From positions 124,001 through 188,000 of the forward strand of contig NZ_FMCU01000001.1 in NCBI RefSeq assembly GCF_900091525.1: DNA of 64,000 nucleotides, written 5' to 3'. The position numbers and the translations under genes are program-made. The notes beneath the pieces were generated by a model. The model worked only from the letters and a program-made list of their open reading frames with translations. It had not been told where the DNA came from and did no database searches. The DNA is from Micromonospora matsumotoense. Its GTDB lineage: Bacteria; Actinomycetota; Actinomycetes; Mycobacteriales; Micromonosporaceae. The first letter of the stretch is position 1. Each line of letters opens with the position of its first letter. This document shows positions 57,433-64,000 of this stretch, in pieces.

Positions 57433-58377
57433 ATGAACACGCTTGCCGCACCGGGCGACACCTGGGGCATCCCCGGGCCGCTCTTCCTGAAGCTGTACCT
57501 GCTGGTGGCCGTCGTCGCCGTGGTCGGCACGCTGCTGCACCGGCGTCGGGCAACCGCCGGCCCCGACCCGGTGACCGCCGACCAGCTCGGGCCGCAGCAG
57601 GTGGCCTACCTCAACGGCGGTGACCAGCTCGCCATCTGGGCGGCGCTGGGTGGCCTGCGCGCGGCCGGCGCGATCGACGTTCGACCGGACCGCCGGTTGA
57701 TCGCCGCCGGGCCGACCCCCACCGGCGTCACCCCGCTCGACCACGCGATCCGGCACGCCGCCCGCCAGCCGGTCGCCGCCCAGAAGCTGGGGCGCGACTC
57801 CGGGGTGGCCCGGGCCCTGGAGCAGCTGCGCCAGGGGCTGGAACAGCGCGGCCTGCTGATCGACGCCGACGGGGTCCGGGCGCTGCGTCGAGGACGGAAC
57901 CTGCTGCTGGTGCTCCTGGCCCTGGGGGTGGTACGGCTGGTCGCCGGCCTGGTCAACGCACGACCCGTCGGCTGGCTGCTGGTCGCCCTGCTCGTGCTCG
58001 GGGTGGCGCTCGCTCTGCTGGCCCGTACGCCCCGCCGGACCAGGACGGCGAACGTACTGCTGCGCCGCCTGCGCCAGAGCAGCCACCACCTCTCCCCCGA
58101 CTCCGCCCCGGCCTACGCGACCTACGGCGCGGCCGGCGCGGCGATGGGCGTGGCCCTGTTCGGCACCGCCTCCCTCTACGCGCTCGACCCCGGCTTCGCC
58201 GCGCAGGCGGAGATCCAGCGGCAGGCGTTGAACGCCAGCAGCGGCAGCAGCTACTCGGGTTCCTCGGGCACCTCGTGCGGCGGTAGCAGCAGCAGCTCGT
58301 CGTGCAGTGGCGGTTCGTCCTCCTCCTGCGGCGGCGGCGGCAGCTCCTGCGGCGGCGGCGGGGGATGCGGCGGATGA
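57433..58377 (+). CDS. TIGR04222-type membrane protein with Ser/Gly/Cys tail (putative modified-peptide precursor)
   Basis: 314 aa. One N-terminal helix (about 17-36), a soluble domain (about 40-150), two adjacent helices (about 157-197), a basic loop, a fourth helix (about 227-252), then a tail (about 267-314) made almost only of Ser, Gly and Cys. All five cysteines of the protein are there, at 282, 291, 299, 306 and 312, intervals 9, 8, 7 and 6. Layout and tail match the TIGR04222 membrane-protein family. Its stop overlaps the DUF692 start (ATGA). The tail is a likely substrate of that enzyme. By the positive-inside rule the tail would face outside. ATG has GGAG upstream. Confidence 0.78.
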   Translation: MNTLAAPGDTWGIPGPLFLKLYLLVAVVAVVGTLLHRRRATAGPDPVTADQLGPQQVAYLNGGDQLAIWAALGGLRAAGAIDVRPDRRLIAAGPTPTGVTPLDHAIRHAARQPVAAQKLGRDSGVARALEQLRQGLEQRGLLIDADGVRALRRGRNLLLVLLALGVVRLVAGLVNARPVGWLLVALLVLGVALALLARTPRRTRTANVLLRRLRQSSHHLSPDSAPAYATYGAAGAAMGVALFGTASLYALDPGFAAQAEIQRQALNASSGSSYSGSSGTSCGGSSSSSSCSGGSSSSCGGGGSSCGGGGGCGG

Positions 58378-59192
58378 CCTGGCCGCACGGGGTGGGCATC
58401 GGCTGGCGGCCGGAGATCGCCGGTTTCGTCGCCGAGCTGCCCGGGCTGCGCTTCGTCGAGGTGGTGGCGGAGTCGCTCGCTGCGGGCGGCCCCCTCCCGG
58501 CCGGGCTCGCCGCGCTGCGGGAGCGCGGCGTGACCGTCGTACCGCACGGGGTGCGGCTCTCCCTCGGCGGCGCGGAACCGGTCGACCCGCACCGGGTGGC
58601 CCACCTGGCCCGGGTGGCCGAGCTGGTCGACGCGCCGCTGGTCAGCGAGCACGTCGCCTTTGTCCGGGCCGGCGGCCTGGAAGCCGGTCACCTGCTGCCG
58701 CTGCCGCGCACCCGGGAGGCGGTGACGGCGGTGGTGGCGAACGTCCGACGGGCCCAGGCGGAGCTGCCGGTGCCGCTCGCGTTGGAGCCGATCGCCGCGC
58801 TGTTCGACTGGCCCGACGACGAGTTGGACGAGGCGGACTTCCTCACCGAGATCCTCGACGCCACCGGGGCGGGGCTGCTGCTCGACGTGGCCAACGTCTA
58901 TGCCAACGCCCGCAACCGGGGTGACGACCCGCACGCCCTGCTCGACCGGCTGCCGCTGGAGCGGATCTCCTACGTGCACGTGGCCGGCGGGGCCGAGCGC
59001 GACGGGCTCTACCACGACACGCACACCGATCCGGTGCCCGCCGAGGTGCTGGAGCTGGTCGGCGCGCTCTGCGCCCGCCGGCCCCCGCCCGCGCTGCTGC
59101 TGGAGCGCGACGGCCACTACCCGCCCGCCGCCGCGCTGCGCGCCGAGCTGGACGCCCTCGCCGTCGCCGCCGGTCACCCGGTCGTCACATGA
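58374..59192 (+). CDS. DUF692 multinuclear non-haem iron oxidase (MNIO) family enzyme
   Basis: 272-aa TIM-barrel protein of the MbnB/TglH family, whose members use two or three iron ions to modify cysteine or Asx in peptides. Ligand-type residues are all present: FVEVVAE, VVPHGVRLSLGG (His), SEHVAFV (Glu, His), LALEPIAAL (Glu), LLLDVANVYANA (Asp, Asn), SYVHVAGGAE (His), DTHTDPVP (Asp, His) and LLLERDGHYPP (Glu). ATG 58374 overlaps the precursor's stop by 4 nt; ATG 58365 is an alternative. Its stop overlaps the next start, so the three genes form one coupled unit. Confidence 0.88.
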   Translation: MTWPHGVGIGWRPEIAGFVAELPGLRFVEVVAESLAAGGPLPAGLAALRERGVTVVPHGVRLSLGGAEPVDPHRVAHLARVAELVDAPLVSEHVAFVRAGGLEAGHLLPLPRTREAVTAVVANVRRAQAELPVPLALEPIAALFDWPDDELDEADFLTEILDATGAGLLLDVANVYANARNRGDDPHALLDRLPLERISYVHVAGGAERDGLYHDTHTDPVPAEVLELVGALCARRPPPALLLERDGHYPPAAALRAELDALAVAAGHPVVT

Positions 59193-59665
59193 GCACGCCC
59201 CACCCAGCCGGCCCCACCCCGCCGACGGGGTTGGCCGCCCGGCAGGCCGCGTTGGTCGCGACCCTGGTCGCGGGAGCGCCGGTGCCGGCCGGCTTCGTCA
59301 CCGACCGGGTCGACGCCGCCCGGGCGGCCCTGCTGCGCAAGCGGGCCGGGGAGGTCGCCCGGCACTGGCCGTTGCTCGCCGCCGGCCTCGGCGACGCCTG
59401 GTGGGGCACCTTCCGCGACTGGGCGGCCGGCCGACCCACCGCCGGTTCGCTGCGCGACGGCTGGGACCTCGCCCGCGAGCTGCGGGACCGGGGGGCGCTC
59501 CCCCCGCTCGGCGCGGAGGAGCTGGTCGTCCGGGAGGCCGCCCACCACTACGACGGAGAACAGCCGCCACGCCACCGCCGGCTGCCGGCGTTCGCCCGCG
59601 CCGGCGACGCCGTCGCCCTCCAGTTCGCCGGTCGGGTACGCCTGCTGCGCCCGGCCCGCCGCTGA
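59189..59665 (+). CDS. Helical partner-like protein of the MNIO
   Basis: 158-aa protein not assigned to a named family with confidence. The N-terminal half is helical, LAARQAALVATLVAGAPVP, followed by TDRVDAARAALLRKRAGEVARHWPLLAAGL. This resembles the helical N-terminal part of partner proteins (DUF2063/MbnC-like) found next to DUF692 enzymes, which bind the precursor and present it. The C-terminal 60 residues contain AHHYDGEQPPRHRRLPAF. ATGA overlap with the MNIO gene. A role in recognising the membrane precursor is inferred. Confidence 0.65.
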   Translation: MSTPHPAGPTPPTGLAARQAALVATLVAGAPVPAGFVTDRVDAARAALLRKRAGEVARHWPLLAAGLGDAWWGTFRDWAAGRPTAGSLRDGWDLARELRDRGALPPLGAEELVVREAAHHYDGEQPPRHRRLPAFARAGDAVALQFAGRVRLLRPARR

Positions 59666-59742
59666 CCCCACGCCCCGGACCGTCCGGCCCGGGGCACCGG
59701 CCCCCCGTGCCGACCACCACCGGATACGGCAGGATCGGTGGC

Positions 59743-60495
59743 ATGGATCTCGGACTCACCGATCGGGTGTACGTGTTGACCGGCGCTTCCCGGGGGCTCG
59801 GCTTCGCGACCGCGCGGTGCCTGGTCGCCGACGGGGCGCGGGTGGTCCTGTCGGCCCGTACGCCGGAGCGGGTCGCCGAGGCCGTCGACCGGCTGGGTGG
59901 GCCCGACCACGCGATCGGCCTCGTCGCCGACCTGGCCGACGCGAGCCTTCCCGAGCGGCTGGTCATCGCCGCCGGTGAACACTTCGGCCGGCTCGACGGA
60001 GCGCTCGTCTCGGTCGGCGGGCCGCCCCCGGGCACCGCCGCGCAGGTCAGCGACGCGCAGTGGCGGGAGTCCTTCGAGACGGTCTTCCTCGGTACGGTCC
60101 GGACGGCCCGGACGGTGGCCGCCGCGCTCACCGACGGCGGCGCGATCGCCATGGTGCTGTCCACCTCGGCCCGGACGCCGATCACCGGCCTCGGCATCTC
60201 CAACGGCCTGCGGCCCGGCCTGGCCGGGGTGGCCAAGGACCTGGCCGACGAGTACGGCCCCCGCGGCGTACGGGTGCTGGGACTGCTGCCCGGACGGTTC
60301 CTGACCGATCGCAACCGGGAACTGCTCGGCGACGACGAGGCGGCCCGGTCCCAGGCGGAGGCCGGCATCCCGCTGCGCCGCATCGGCGATCCGGCCGAGT
60401 TCGGGCGGGTGGCCGCCTTCCTGCTCTCCCCCGCCGCCGGCTATGTCACCGGGGTCAGCGTGCCGGTCGACGGCGGCGCGCTGCGCAGCCTGTGA
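59743..60495 (+). CDS. Short-chain dehydrogenase fold protein lacking the usual catalytic Tyr-Lys
   Basis: 250 aa. Rossmann motif TGASRGLGFATA (about 13-24) and NAG-like SVGGPPPG. The SDR Ser is in LSTSARTP, but the YxxxK site is replaced: the aligned stretch reads GISNGLRPGLAGVAKDLADE, with Ser and Arg where Tyr and Lys belong. C-terminal SDR end YVTGVSVPVDGG. It may be a non-catalytic binding protein or use other residues. CAGGAT stands 7 nt before the ATG. It starts 77 nt after the MNIO operon and overlaps the next gene by 4 nt. Confidence 0.82.
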   Translation: MDLGLTDRVYVLTGASRGLGFATARCLVADGARVVLSARTPERVAEAVDRLGGPDHAIGLVADLADASLPERLVIAAGEHFGRLDGALVSVGGPPPGTAAQVSDAQWRESFETVFLGTVRTARTVAAALTDGGAIAMVLSTSARTPITGLGISNGLRPGLAGVAKDLADEYGPRGVRVLGLLPGRFLTDRNRELLGDDEAARSQAEAGIPLRRIGDPAEFGRVAAFLLSPAAGYVTGVSVPVDGGALRSL

Positions 60496-61265
60496 CCCCG
60501 GCACGCCGCGCGACCGGCCCCGCCGTCCCCGGCCCCGCCGCCGTCCCTGCCACCACCGGCCCCGAACCGGCCCGCCGCCGTCGGGGCACCGACGGCGGGC
60601 ACTCGCCGGCCCCCGCCGACCGCCTGCCCGGGACCGTCGACGGGCCACCCGGCCGGATCGAGGTCTCCCCCGGCCCGACCCGCCCGCGCGAGCCGGAGTT
60701 CCGGCGACCGGATCGGGCGGAGTTGGCCGCAGCGGCGGACCGCACCATCCCCGACGTGATCGACCAGGGGCTCACGGTGCTCTTCGTCGGGATCAACCCC
60801 GGTCTCTGGTCGGCGGCCACCGGGTGGCACTTCGCCCGGCCCGGCAACCGCTTCTGGCCGGCCCTGCACCGGGGCGGCTTCACCCCGCGCCAACTGCACC
60901 CGAGCGAACAGCACACGCTGCCCGGGTACGGGCTGGGCATCACCAACATGGTGGCGCGGGCCAGCGCGCGGGCGGACGAACTGACCCCGGCGGAGCTGGT
61001 GACGGGCGCACGCACGCTGACCGACAAGGTGGCCCTCTATCGGCCGACCTGGGTGGCCGTGGTCGGGGTGACGGCGTACCGGATCGGGTTCGCCCGGCCG
61101 AAGGCCGGCTTCGGCCGGCAGCCGGAACCGTTGGCCGGCGCGCGGCTGTGGGTGCTGCCCAACCCGAGCGGCCTGAACGCCCACTTCACCCCGCAGACCC
61201 TGGGGGCCGCCTTCGGCGCACTGCGCGCGGCCGTTGTCGGCGACCCGCCCCCGGCCGTCGGCTGA
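60492..61265 (+). CDS. mug: G/U mismatch-specific uracil-DNA glycosylase (Mug type)
   Basis: Removes uracil or ethenocytosine from G mispairs. Motif A GINPGLWSAATGWHFARPGN (about residues 97-116) and motif B NPSGLNAHF (about 227) are intact. With GTG 60492 (4-nt overlap with the SDR stop) the protein has 257 aa, including about 75 disordered Pro/Arg-rich residues; a shorter start inside this region cannot be excluded. Confidence 0.85.
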   Translation: MTPARRATGPAVPGPAAVPATTGPEPARRRRGTDGGHSPAPADRLPGTVDGPPGRIEVSPGPTRPREPEFRRPDRAELAAAADRTIPDVIDQGLTVLFVGINPGLWSAATGWHFARPGNRFWPALHRGGFTPRQLHPSEQHTLPGYGLGITNMVARASARADELTPAELVTGARTLTDKVALYRPTWVAVVGVTAYRIGFARPKAGFGRQPEPLAGARLWVLPNPSGLNAHFTPQTLGAAFGALRAAVVGDPPPAVG

Positions 61266-61302
61266 CCGCCACCCGGTGCGGGTCGCCACCGAGCGGCCAA
61301 TG

Positions 61303-61329
61303 TATGCGTATCGCATATACTTTCAGGTA
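61303..61329 (+). promoter_or_regulatory. Leaderless promoter with overlapping TATGCG-TAT-CGCATA operator
   Basis: TATACT (61316-61321) lies exactly 7 nt before the ATG at 61329, a near-consensus -10 for a leaderless mRNA. The perfect inverted repeat TATGCG-TAT-CGCATA (61303-61317) overlaps its 5' edge. Binding by the MarR protein encoded second in the operon would block transcription. Confidence 0.6.
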
Positions 61330-61709
61330 TGGATTCGGGTCTTGAAGCGGCAATCAACGAGTGGCACGCGAGCGTCAACGAGGGCGACCTGGACCGGGCC
61401 GCGAGGGCGGTCGGTGATCCGGTCGTCGTCCTGGGCCCGAGGGGCGCGGGCACGATCACGCCCGCGCAGTTCGCGGAGTGGGTGGGGCGTTCAGGGATCA
61501 CACTGCGCCCTCGGTCCTGGCACCCGGTCAGCGAACGACTCATGGTGGTCGAGGAGGACGCCACCTGGCCCGAGCACACGGAGCCCACACGGGTGGCGAC
61601 GGTCTTCCGCGCCTCCGGCGGGAAGGTCACGGCTGCGCTGCGGCTGCCGGATCTCAAGGCCGCCCTCGAACTGGCCCACATCTGTCGCGAGATGGCGGCA
61701 TCCGAGTGA
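61329..61709 (+). CDS. NTF2-like protein (SnoaL-type fold)
   Basis: 126-aa protein with an NTF2-like pattern: INEWHASVNEGDLDRAARAVGDPVVVLGP, then ITPAQFAEWVGRSGITLRPRSW and C-terminal strands. May bind or transform a small hydrophobic molecule. Less GC-biased at third positions than neighbours. First gene of a two-gene operon; its stop overlaps the MarR start by 4 nt (GTGA). Confidence 0.75.
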   Translation: MDSGLEAAINEWHASVNEGDLDRAARAVGDPVVVLGPRGAGTITPAQFAEWVGRSGITLRPRSWHPVSERLMVVEEDATWPEHTEPTRVATVFRASGGKVTAALRLPDLKAALELAHICREMAASE

Positions 61710-62143
61710 CCAGCCAAGGCCCCGGGCAGGTCCTGTTCCACTTTGTCCGGCACTGGGCGCGCCGACCCGTGGCGGCGGACGCGGGCGGCGACCAGGGCCG
61801 ACTCGTGCTGGTCTGTGAGGCGGTCCAGGCGCTCAGCCAGCGAGGAATCCCGGCAACCGTCAACGCGATCGCGCACGATATCGGGATCGACCAGAGTGGC
61901 GCCTCCCGGTTGATCAAGAGCGCCACGGCAGCCGGCTACCTGGCGGCGACGGCGTCTCCGGCCGACGGTCGACGACGCGAGACATCCCTCACCCCCGAGG
62001 GCCGGTCCATGCTGGACCGGGCACATCGCTGGCAGGAGGACATCTTCGCTCAGCTGACCACAGACTGGAGCGACACGAAGCGCCGGGACTTCCAGCAGGC
62101 GATGACCGACCTGATGGACCGCTCCTACGCGACGGGGGCATGA
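61706..62143 (+). CDS. MarR-family regulator
   Basis: 145-aa winged-helix regulator: TVNAIAHDIGIDQSGASRLIKSATAAGYL (recognition helix about residues 58-80) and the wing ASPADGRRRETSLTPEGRSML. Fits MarR length and order. Coupled to the NTF2-like gene; probably autoregulates through the palindrome 61303-61317. Ligand unknown; the neighbour may act on the same compound. Confidence 0.85.
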   Translation: MTSQGPGQVLFHFVRHWARRPVAADAGGDQGRLVLVCEAVQALSQRGIPATVNAIAHDIGIDQSGASRLIKSATAAGYLAATASPADGRRRETSLTPEGRSMLDRAHRWQEDIFAQLTTDWSDTKRRDFQQAMTDLMDRSYATGA

Positions 62144-62271
62144 GTCACGCCAACGCGTCATCGAGCATCGAAGGGCCCGGCTCGGACAGGCTCAGGTCCA
62201 TCGGCCCCGGCGCAGACGGCAACCGCAAGCCCGGGACGATCGCCGCCCGCTGGCAGCACCCGCATCCACCG

Positions 62272-64000
62272 CTAGTTGGCCACGGCCGGGGGCAGCGCCT
62301 CCTGCGCGACGTAGGTGCCCATCGGCACGGTGGTGATGATCGGCTCGGGCTGGTCCACCTCGGCGTACGGGGCGGGCGAGTCGACGACCGCGAACTGGGT
62401 GCGGTACAGCTCGGCGTAGAGCCCACCGACCGCGACCAACTCGTCGTGCCGGCCCCGCTCGACGATCCGGCCACCGTCGAGGACCAGGACCTGGTCGGCG
62501 TCGCGCACAGTGGAGAGCCGGTGCGCGATCACCAGCGCGGTACGCCCGGCCAACGCCACGGACAGGGCCCGCTGCACCGCCGCCTCGCTCTCCGAGTCGA
62601 GATGGGCGGTGGCCTCGTCCAGGATCACGATCGACGGGGCCTTGAGCAGCAGCCGGGCGATGGCGATGCGTTGCTTCTCGCCGCCGGAGAAGCGGTAGCC
62701 GCGCTCGCCGACCGTCGTCTCCAGCCCGTCGGGCAGGGCCCGGACCAGGTCGGCCACCTGCGCGCCGGCCAGCGCCGCCCAGATCTCGTCGTCGGTGGCG
62801 TCCGGCTTGGCGTACCGCAGGTTCTCGGCGATCGTCTCGTGGAACAGGTGGGAGTCCTGGGTGACCACACCGATCTCGTCGCGCAGCGAGGCGAGGGTGG
62901 CGTCCCGGACGTCGACCCCGCCGACCCGCACCGCGCCGTCGGTGACGTCGTAGATCCGGGAGATCAGCATGGACAGCGTGGACTTGCCGGCCCCGGACGG
63001 CCCGACCAGGGCCACCATCTGCCCCGGCTCGACGCGGAACGAGACGCCCTTGAGCACCGGCTCGTTGGCGGTCCGGTCGAGGGTGGCGACCTCCTCCAGC
63101 GAGGCCAGCGAGACCTCGGCTGCCGCCGGGTAGCGGAACCGGACGTCGCGGAACTCGACCCGGCCGGCACCCCGGGGCACCGGCACCGCATCGGGCTTCT
63201 CCTCGATGCCGGGGCGCAGGTCCAGCACCTCGAAGACCCGGTCGAAGGAGACCAGCGCGCTCATCACGTCGACCCGGACGTTGGACAGCGCGGTCAGCGG
63301 GCCGTAGAGGCGGGTGAGCAGCAGGGCGAGGGTGACCACCGTGCCGGCGCTGACCGCACCGGTGACCGCCAGCCAGCCGCCCAGCCCGTAGGTGAGCGCC
63401 TGGGCCAGCGAGGCGACCAGCAGCATCGCCACGAAGAAGGTCCGCGAGTACATCGCCGACTGGATGCCGATGTCGCGGACCCGCTCGGCCCGCGCGCCGA
63501 ACCGGCCCGCCTCCACCTCGGGCGAGCCGAACAGCTTGACCAGTAACGCGCCGGCCACCCCGAACCGCTCGGTCATGGTGGCGTTCATCTTGGCGTCGAG
63601 GTCGTACGACTCCCGGGTGATCTCGGCCAACCGCCTGCCGACCCGCCGCGCGGGGACCACGAAGATCGGCAGCAGGACCAGCGACAGCAGGGTGATCTGC
63701 CAGGAGAGGGTGAACATCACCCCGGCGGTGAGCACCAACTGGATGACGTTGCTGACCACCCCGGACAGGGTGGACGTGAAGGCCCGCTGGGCGCCCATCA
63801 CGTCGTTGTTGAGCCGGCTGACCAGGGCGCCGGTCTGGGTCCGGGTGAAGAACTGCAACGGCATCCGCTGCACGTGGTCATAGACCCGGGTGCGCAGGTC
63901 GAGGATGATCCCCTCACCGATACGGGCCGAGTACCACCGCTGGGCGAGGGAGAAGAGCGCGTCGGCGACGGCCAACGCGCCGATGATCAGGGCGAACCGG
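62272..64000 (-). CDS. ABC transporter, fused membrane and ATPase domains (5' end outside the window)
   Basis: Exporter-type half transporter; the visible part is 575 residues and the reading frame stays open to the right edge, so the true start is beyond it. The transmembrane domain includes RMPLQFFTRTQTGALVSRLNND (coupling region). The ATPase has Walker A GPSGAGKST, Q loop, signature FSGGEKQRIAIAR, Walker B SIVILDEATAHLD and switch His AHRLST. C-terminal tail is about 35 residues long. Substrate unknown (lipid, drug or peptide). Convergent with the MarR operon. Confidence 0.9.
   Translation of the reverse strand, partial: RFALIIGALAVADALFSLAQRWYSARIGEGIILDLRTRVYDHVQRMPLQFFTRTQTGALVSRLNNDVMGAQRAFTSTLSGVVSNVIQLVLTAGVMFTLSWQITLLSLVLLPIFVVPARRVGRRLAEITRESYDLDAKMNATMTERFGVAGALLVKLFGSPEVEAGRFGARAERVRDIGIQSAMYSRTFFVAMLLVASLAQALTYGLGGWLAVTGAVSAGTVVTLALLLTRLYGPLTALSNVRVDVMSALVSFDRVFEVLDLRPGIEEKPDAVPVPRGAGRVEFRDVRFRYPAAAEVSLASLEEVATLDRTANEPVLKGVSFRVEPGQMVALVGPSGAGKSTLSMLISRIYDVTDGAVRVGGVDVRDATLASLRDEIGVVTQDSHLFHETIAENLRYAKPDATDDEIWAALAGAQVADLVRALPDGLETTVGERGYRFSGGEKQRIAIARLLLKAPSIVILDEATAHLDSESEAAVQRALSVALAGRTALVIAHRLSTVRDADQVLVLDGGRIVERGRHDELVAVGGLYAELYRTQFAVVDSPAPYAEVDQPEPIITTVPMGTYVAQEALPPAVAN

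Noticed and set aside
61329..62143. Toxin-antitoxin pair
   Set aside because: The first protein has an NTF2-like pattern and the second is a standard MarR regulator; no toxin family is recognisable.

Overview
The window is a 64 kb piece of a very GC-rich actinobacterial chromosome, most likely from a Micromonospora-like member of the Micromonosporaceae. The reasons are the GC content, frequent GTG starts, many -10 boxes placed 6-7 nt before a start codon (leaderless transcripts), a four-gene roadblock/DUF742/GTPase conservon, and a moxR-DUF58-VWA-fabG-fabI(inhA)-hemH block in the order known from Mycobacterium. The species assignment is inference. No tRNA, rRNA, CRISPR array, insertion sequence or prophage was seen. 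The window reads as stable chromosome with a few lineage-specific insertions.

Layout. 0-8 kb: a stand-alone argininosuccinate synthase with an ARG-box-like operator, an SpoU/TrmH methyltransferase, a ThDP-dependent oxidase, a thymidylate-kinase-like protein and a class A penicillin-binding protein. Two copies of a composite intergenic repeat (C-rich tract plus GGTGATCAAGAG palindrome) lie here. 8-14 kb: a membrane protein, an NfeD/SPFH pair, a beta-lactamase-fold hydrolase, DUF3097 and a conserved unknown. 14-21 kb: NagD-like phosphatase, ferrochelatase, FabI, FabG, a structured leader with a 17-codon ORF and a 28-aa membrane microprotein, then a coupled VWA-DUF58-MoxR operon. 21-27 kb: PH-domain (YdbS/YdbT-like) genes, a PAP2 enzyme, a FlK-like thioesterase, a metallo-hydrolase and a sugar kinase.

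27-42 kb is rich in polysaccharide functions: a secreted LPMO with CBM2, AsnB, aminopeptidase P, an exported beta-helix protein, an 1832-residue amylopullulanase with MalR-like half-sites upstream, and two membrane-anchored binding proteins with matching leaders. 42-47 kb: small stress or cell-surface genes, a secreted C39-like peptidase, DedA and two VOC proteins. 47-57 kb: aconitase, the conservon operon, DUF2630, a RIO kinase with an out-of-frame upstream ORF, a HAD phosphatase and a TetR regulator. That regulator shares a 26-bp upstream element with aconitase and is therefore a probable AcnR.

57-60 kb holds the most unusual system. A membrane protein with a Ser/Gly/Cys-only tail (five cysteines at intervals of 9, 8, 7 and 6 residues) is translationally coupled to a DUF692 multinuclear iron oxidase (MNIO) and to a small partner-like protein, which suggests a membrane-tethered ribosomally made, modified peptide. 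60-64 kb: an atypical SDR, a Mug-type glycosylase, a compact NTF2-like/MarR operon with overlapping operator and leaderless promoter, and a partial ABC exporter running off the right edge.
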